Part shown: piece by piece, positions 62,011 to 64,000 of the stretch
Layout: each line of letters starts with the position of its first letter
Numbering within the stretch: the first letter of the stretch is position 1
From: Roseicella frigidaeris
GTDB lineage: Bacteria > Pseudomonadota > Alphaproteobacteria > Acetobacterales > Acetobacteraceae
Direction: 5' to 3'
Assembly: GCF_003258945.1 (NCBI RefSeq)
Contig: NZ_QLIX01000009.1
Coordinates: 82,399-146,398, forward strand
Length of the DNA: 64,000 nt
Program-made: the position numbers and the translations under genes
The notes under the pieces: generated by a model
What the model was told of the DNA's origin: nothing
What the model saw: only the letters and a program-made list of their open reading frames with translations
The model's database searches: none

Positions 62011-62898
62011 ATGTTCTACACCGATGGCAAGCTGCAATACCCCGTCCGCGTCGAGACGCCCAATCCGATCTTCGCCCGCGCCCTGCAGCAGGCGATCGGC
62101 GGCGTGGAGGGCGAGATCCGCGTCATGATGCAGTATCTCTTCCAGGGCTGGGGCAGCCGCGGCCCAACGAAATACCGCGACATGCTGATCAACACCGGCA
62201 CGGAGGAGATCGGCCATATCGAGATGCTCTCGACCGCCGTCGCGCTGAACCTCGAAGGCGCGCCGCTGTCGATGCAGGAGGACGCGGCGAAGGATGGCGT
62301 CGCCGGCGCCGTGCTCGGCGGGATGAACCTGCGGCACATCCTCTCGACCGGCCTCGCCGCGACGCCGGAGAACTGCAACGGCGTGCCCTTCAACGCCAGC
62401 CATGTCTATGCCAGCGGCAACATCGCCGCCGACATGTACGCCAACGTCGCCGCCGAGGCGACCGGCCGCGCCCTGGCGGTGCGCCTCTACGGCATGACCG
62501 ACGATCCCGGCATGCGCGACATGCTCTCCTTCCTCATCGCGCGCGACACCATGCATCAGCAGCAATGGCTCGCGGTCATCGAGGAGCTGGGCGGCGACAC
62601 GGCGCAGCTGCCGATCCCGAACAGCTTCCCGCAGAGCCAGGAGGCGAACCGCTTCTCCTACGCCTATTTCGGGCACCGCACCGACAAGCGCTTCCCGATG
62701 GGGCGGTGGACGGAGGGCGCCTCGCTCGACGGCAAGGGCCAGTTCGAGCCGATGATCTCCGAGCCGCTCGGCGAGGCGCCGTCGCTGGCGCCGCCGCGGC
62801 CGGATGGCGGCGCGCAGCGGGAGCAGCTCCAGGGCGGCCCGGCGAACCCGGCCGCGGCGAACGACGCGACGCGCGGCGGCGCCCCGAACCTCGCCTGA
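62011..62898 (+). CDS. Manganese catalase
   Basis: Non-haem catalase with a di-Mn site, 295 residues. The four-helix bundle ligands are visible as E33/E35 in GGVEGEIRVMMQYLFQGW, E66 and H69 in NTGTEEIGHIEMLS, and the C-terminal pair in AAEATGRALAVRLYGMTD and ARDTMHQQQWLAVIEELG. The tail PRPDGGAQREQLQGGPANPA is probably disordered. It breaks down peroxide under oxidative stress. The start at 62011 is preceded by only a weak AGGA. An array of terminator-like repeats lies upstream. Confidence 0.95.
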   Translation: MFYTDGKLQYPVRVETPNPIFARALQQAIGGVEGEIRVMMQYLFQGWGSRGPTKYRDMLINTGTEEIGHIEMLSTAVALNLEGAPLSMQEDAAKDGVAGAVLGGMNLRHILSTGLAATPENCNGVPFNASHVYASGNIAADMYANVAAEATGRALAVRLYGMTDDPGMRDMLSFLIARDTMHQQQWLAVIEELGGDTAQLPIPNSFPQSQEANRFSYAYFGHRTDKRFPMGRWTEGASLDGKGQFEPMISEPLGEAPSLAPPRPDGGAQREQLQGGPANPAAANDATRGGAPNLA

Positions 62899-63047
62899 TA
62901 TCCGGCGCAGGTGCCGGGCAGCCGCGGAGGGACGGCGCCCGGCCGCGCCCTGCCATCGGGACAGGCCAGCGGGACAGGCCAGCGGGACAGGATCACCGGC
63001 GGCCGGTATGACACGCCCCCGCAGCGTCAGGGCAGAAGGGGGACAGC

Positions 63048-63089
63048 ATGATCCGGCCGGCAACCACGGCAACCGGCGCGGCGGCGTGA
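63048..63089 (+). other. 13-codon leader ORF overlapping the chromate transporter start
   Basis: ATG at 63048 has a strong site (AAGGGGGACAGC) and reads MIRPATTATGAAA before a TGA at 63087-63089, which overlaps the GTG start at 63086. A short coupled leader would raise or gate translation of the transporter. It may equally be chance; no homology can be checked for 13 residues. Confidence 0.35.
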
Positions 63090-64000
63090 GCAGCGCCCCG
63101 GCGCCCGTGCCCATGCCCGTGCCCCTGGCCACGGCGGCGCGGCTCTGGCTGCGGGCCGGCGGCCTCGCCTTCGGCGGCCCGGCGGCGCAGGTCGCGCTGT
63201 TGCACCGCGTGGTGGTCGAGGAGCGGCGCTGGCTCTCCGAGGCCCGCTTCCTGCAGGCGCTCGGCGTCTGCCGGCTGCTGCCGGGCCCGGAGGCCCCGCA
63301 GCTCGCCATCTGGCTCGGCTGGCTGCTGCACGGCGTCCCGGGTGGCCTTGCGGCCGGGCTGCTCGTCCTGCTGCCCGGGGCGCTGGCGATGCTGGCGCTC
63401 GCCGCCCTCCATCTCGGGCTTGGCGCGGTGCCGGCCGTCGCAGGCCTGGTCTACGGCCTGCAATGCGCCGCGCTGGTGCTGGTGGCCGAGGCGCTGCTAC
63501 GGCTGGCGCGCCGCAGCCTGCGGCGCCCGCCGGCCCGGGCGCTCGCCCTCGCCGCCTTCCTCGCGCTCGGCCTCTTCGGCCTGCCCTTCCCGCTCGTCAT
63601 CCTCGCGGCCGCGCTGGCCGGCCTGGCTTGGCCGGCGGGCTTCGTCGCCAGCGGGCCGCCAACCTCGCTCGACCGGCTGCTGGCTGCGGCGCCGGACCGC
63701 GGCCTGCGCGCCGCCGGCCCGGCGCGGTGGATGGGCCTCGGCGTGCTGCTGCTCTGGCTCGGGCCGGTGCTGCTGCTGGCCGGGCATCCGCCCTGGGGCG
63801 ACCTCGCCTGGTTCTTCGCCAGGCTGGCCGTCGTCAATTTCGGCGACGCCCATGCGGCGCTCGCCTATGTCGCGCAGGAGGCGGTCGATCGCCACCACTG
63901 GCTGAGCGGCCCGCAATTGCTGGCCAGGCTCGGCCTGGCCGCGGCCATGCCGGGGCCGCTGCTCCCGGTGCTGCAATTCGTCGGCACCCTCGCGGGCTAT
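63086..64000 (+). CDS. Chromate transporter (ChrA/CHR family), C-terminus beyond the window
   Basis: Membrane transporter of the CHR family; the visible 305 codons cover the first half and the beginning of the second. LRAGGLAFGGPAAQVALLHR, VVEERRWLSEARFLQALGVC and RLLPGPEAPQLAIWLGWLLH give the first CHR domain motif. AVVNFGDAHAALAYVAQEAV, DRHHWLSGPQLLARLGLAAA and MPGPLLPVLQFVGTLAGY start the second. Members export chromate with sulfate exchange or act on other oxyanions. The GTG start at 63086 is chosen; the ATG at 63113 is an alternative. Confidence 0.9.
   Translation, partial: MSSAPAPVPMPVPLATAARLWLRAGGLAFGGPAAQVALLHRVVVEERRWLSEARFLQALGVCRLLPGPEAPQLAIWLGWLLHGVPGGLAAGLLVLLPGALAMLALAALHLGLGAVPAVAGLVYGLQCAALVLVAEALLRLARRSLRRPPARALALAAFLALGLFGLPFPLVILAAALAGLAWPAGFVASGPPTSLDRLLAAAPDRGLRAAGPARWMGLGVLLLWLGPVLLLAGHPPWGDLAWFFARLAVVNFGDAHAALAYVAQEAVDRHHWLSGPQLLARLGLAAAMPGPLLPVLQFVGTLAGY

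Overview
The window is a very GC-rich (roughly 72-74 % by eye), densely packed bacterial chromosome segment that fits an alphaproteobacterium of the Acetobacteraceae, probably Roseomonas-like. The reasons are the yqeY/dnaG and carA...carB-greA neighbourhoods, a complete pqqABCDE set, six periplasmic Bug (TctC-type) solute receptors without their TctAB permeases, frequent GTG/TTG starts and ATGA/GTGA stop-start overlaps. No phage, transposase, integrase, CRISPR array or rRNA was seen. It reads as core genes alternating with small catabolic cassettes.

Layout. 1-8.8 kb: dnaG (partial) and yqeY on the minus strand, then carA, a four-gene insertion (SDR, LysE-type exporter, small membrane protein, lipoprotein), carB and greA. 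An in-frame helix-turn-helix-like segment precedes carA, behind two palindromes. 9-15.4 kb: threonine ammonia-lyase with ACT domain, Lrp/AsnC regulator, thioredoxin reductase, LysR regulator, a possible structured RNA with a strong terminator, a cysteine-rich small protein, an M3 oligopeptidase and tRNA-Lys(CTT). 15.4-19.7 kb: Bug receptor, nucleoside 2-deoxyribosyltransferase-like protein, acyltransferase-3, enoyl-CoA hydratase and a small orphan. 19.7-24 kb: PQQ biosynthesis on the minus strand (A, then a 362-bp structured gap, then B-C-D-E). 24-31 kb: asd, a CheY-like receiver, a lipoprotein, an L,D-transpeptidase, a class III aminotransferase, an SDR and MlaA. 31-46.3 kb: catabolic cassettes built around Bug receptors (maleylacetate reductase-like and LLM flavoprotein; TauD dioxygenase and FAH hydrolase; isocitrate-lyase-superfamily enzyme and HAD), two adjacent Rnk-like genes, an Ldh-type dehydrogenase and a PhnZ-like HD protein. 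46.4-48.9 kb: a URC1-URC4 pair for uracil catabolism. 49-64 kb: LysR with a divergent PNPOx-like protein, SDR, GST, MFS transporter, Gfo/Idh/MocA enzyme, entericidin-like lipoprotein, receiver protein, Bug, nitroreductase, DUF3072 protein, PHB-depolymerase-like esterase, aldo/keto reductase, manganese catalase and a partial chromate transporter.

The most unusual non-coding signal is a family of dispersed palindromic modules (A, B, C, D) found almost only between convergent genes. Several supply or touch the stop codons of the flanking genes, and two copies of one stem differ by a compensatory base pair. Other points to check are the HTH-CarA reading frame with its twin operator-like palindromes, a tandem array of terminator-like hairpins before the manganese catalase, and the hairpin plus terminator between pqqA and pqqB. 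All functions are inferred from the sequence by recognition; no database search was possible.
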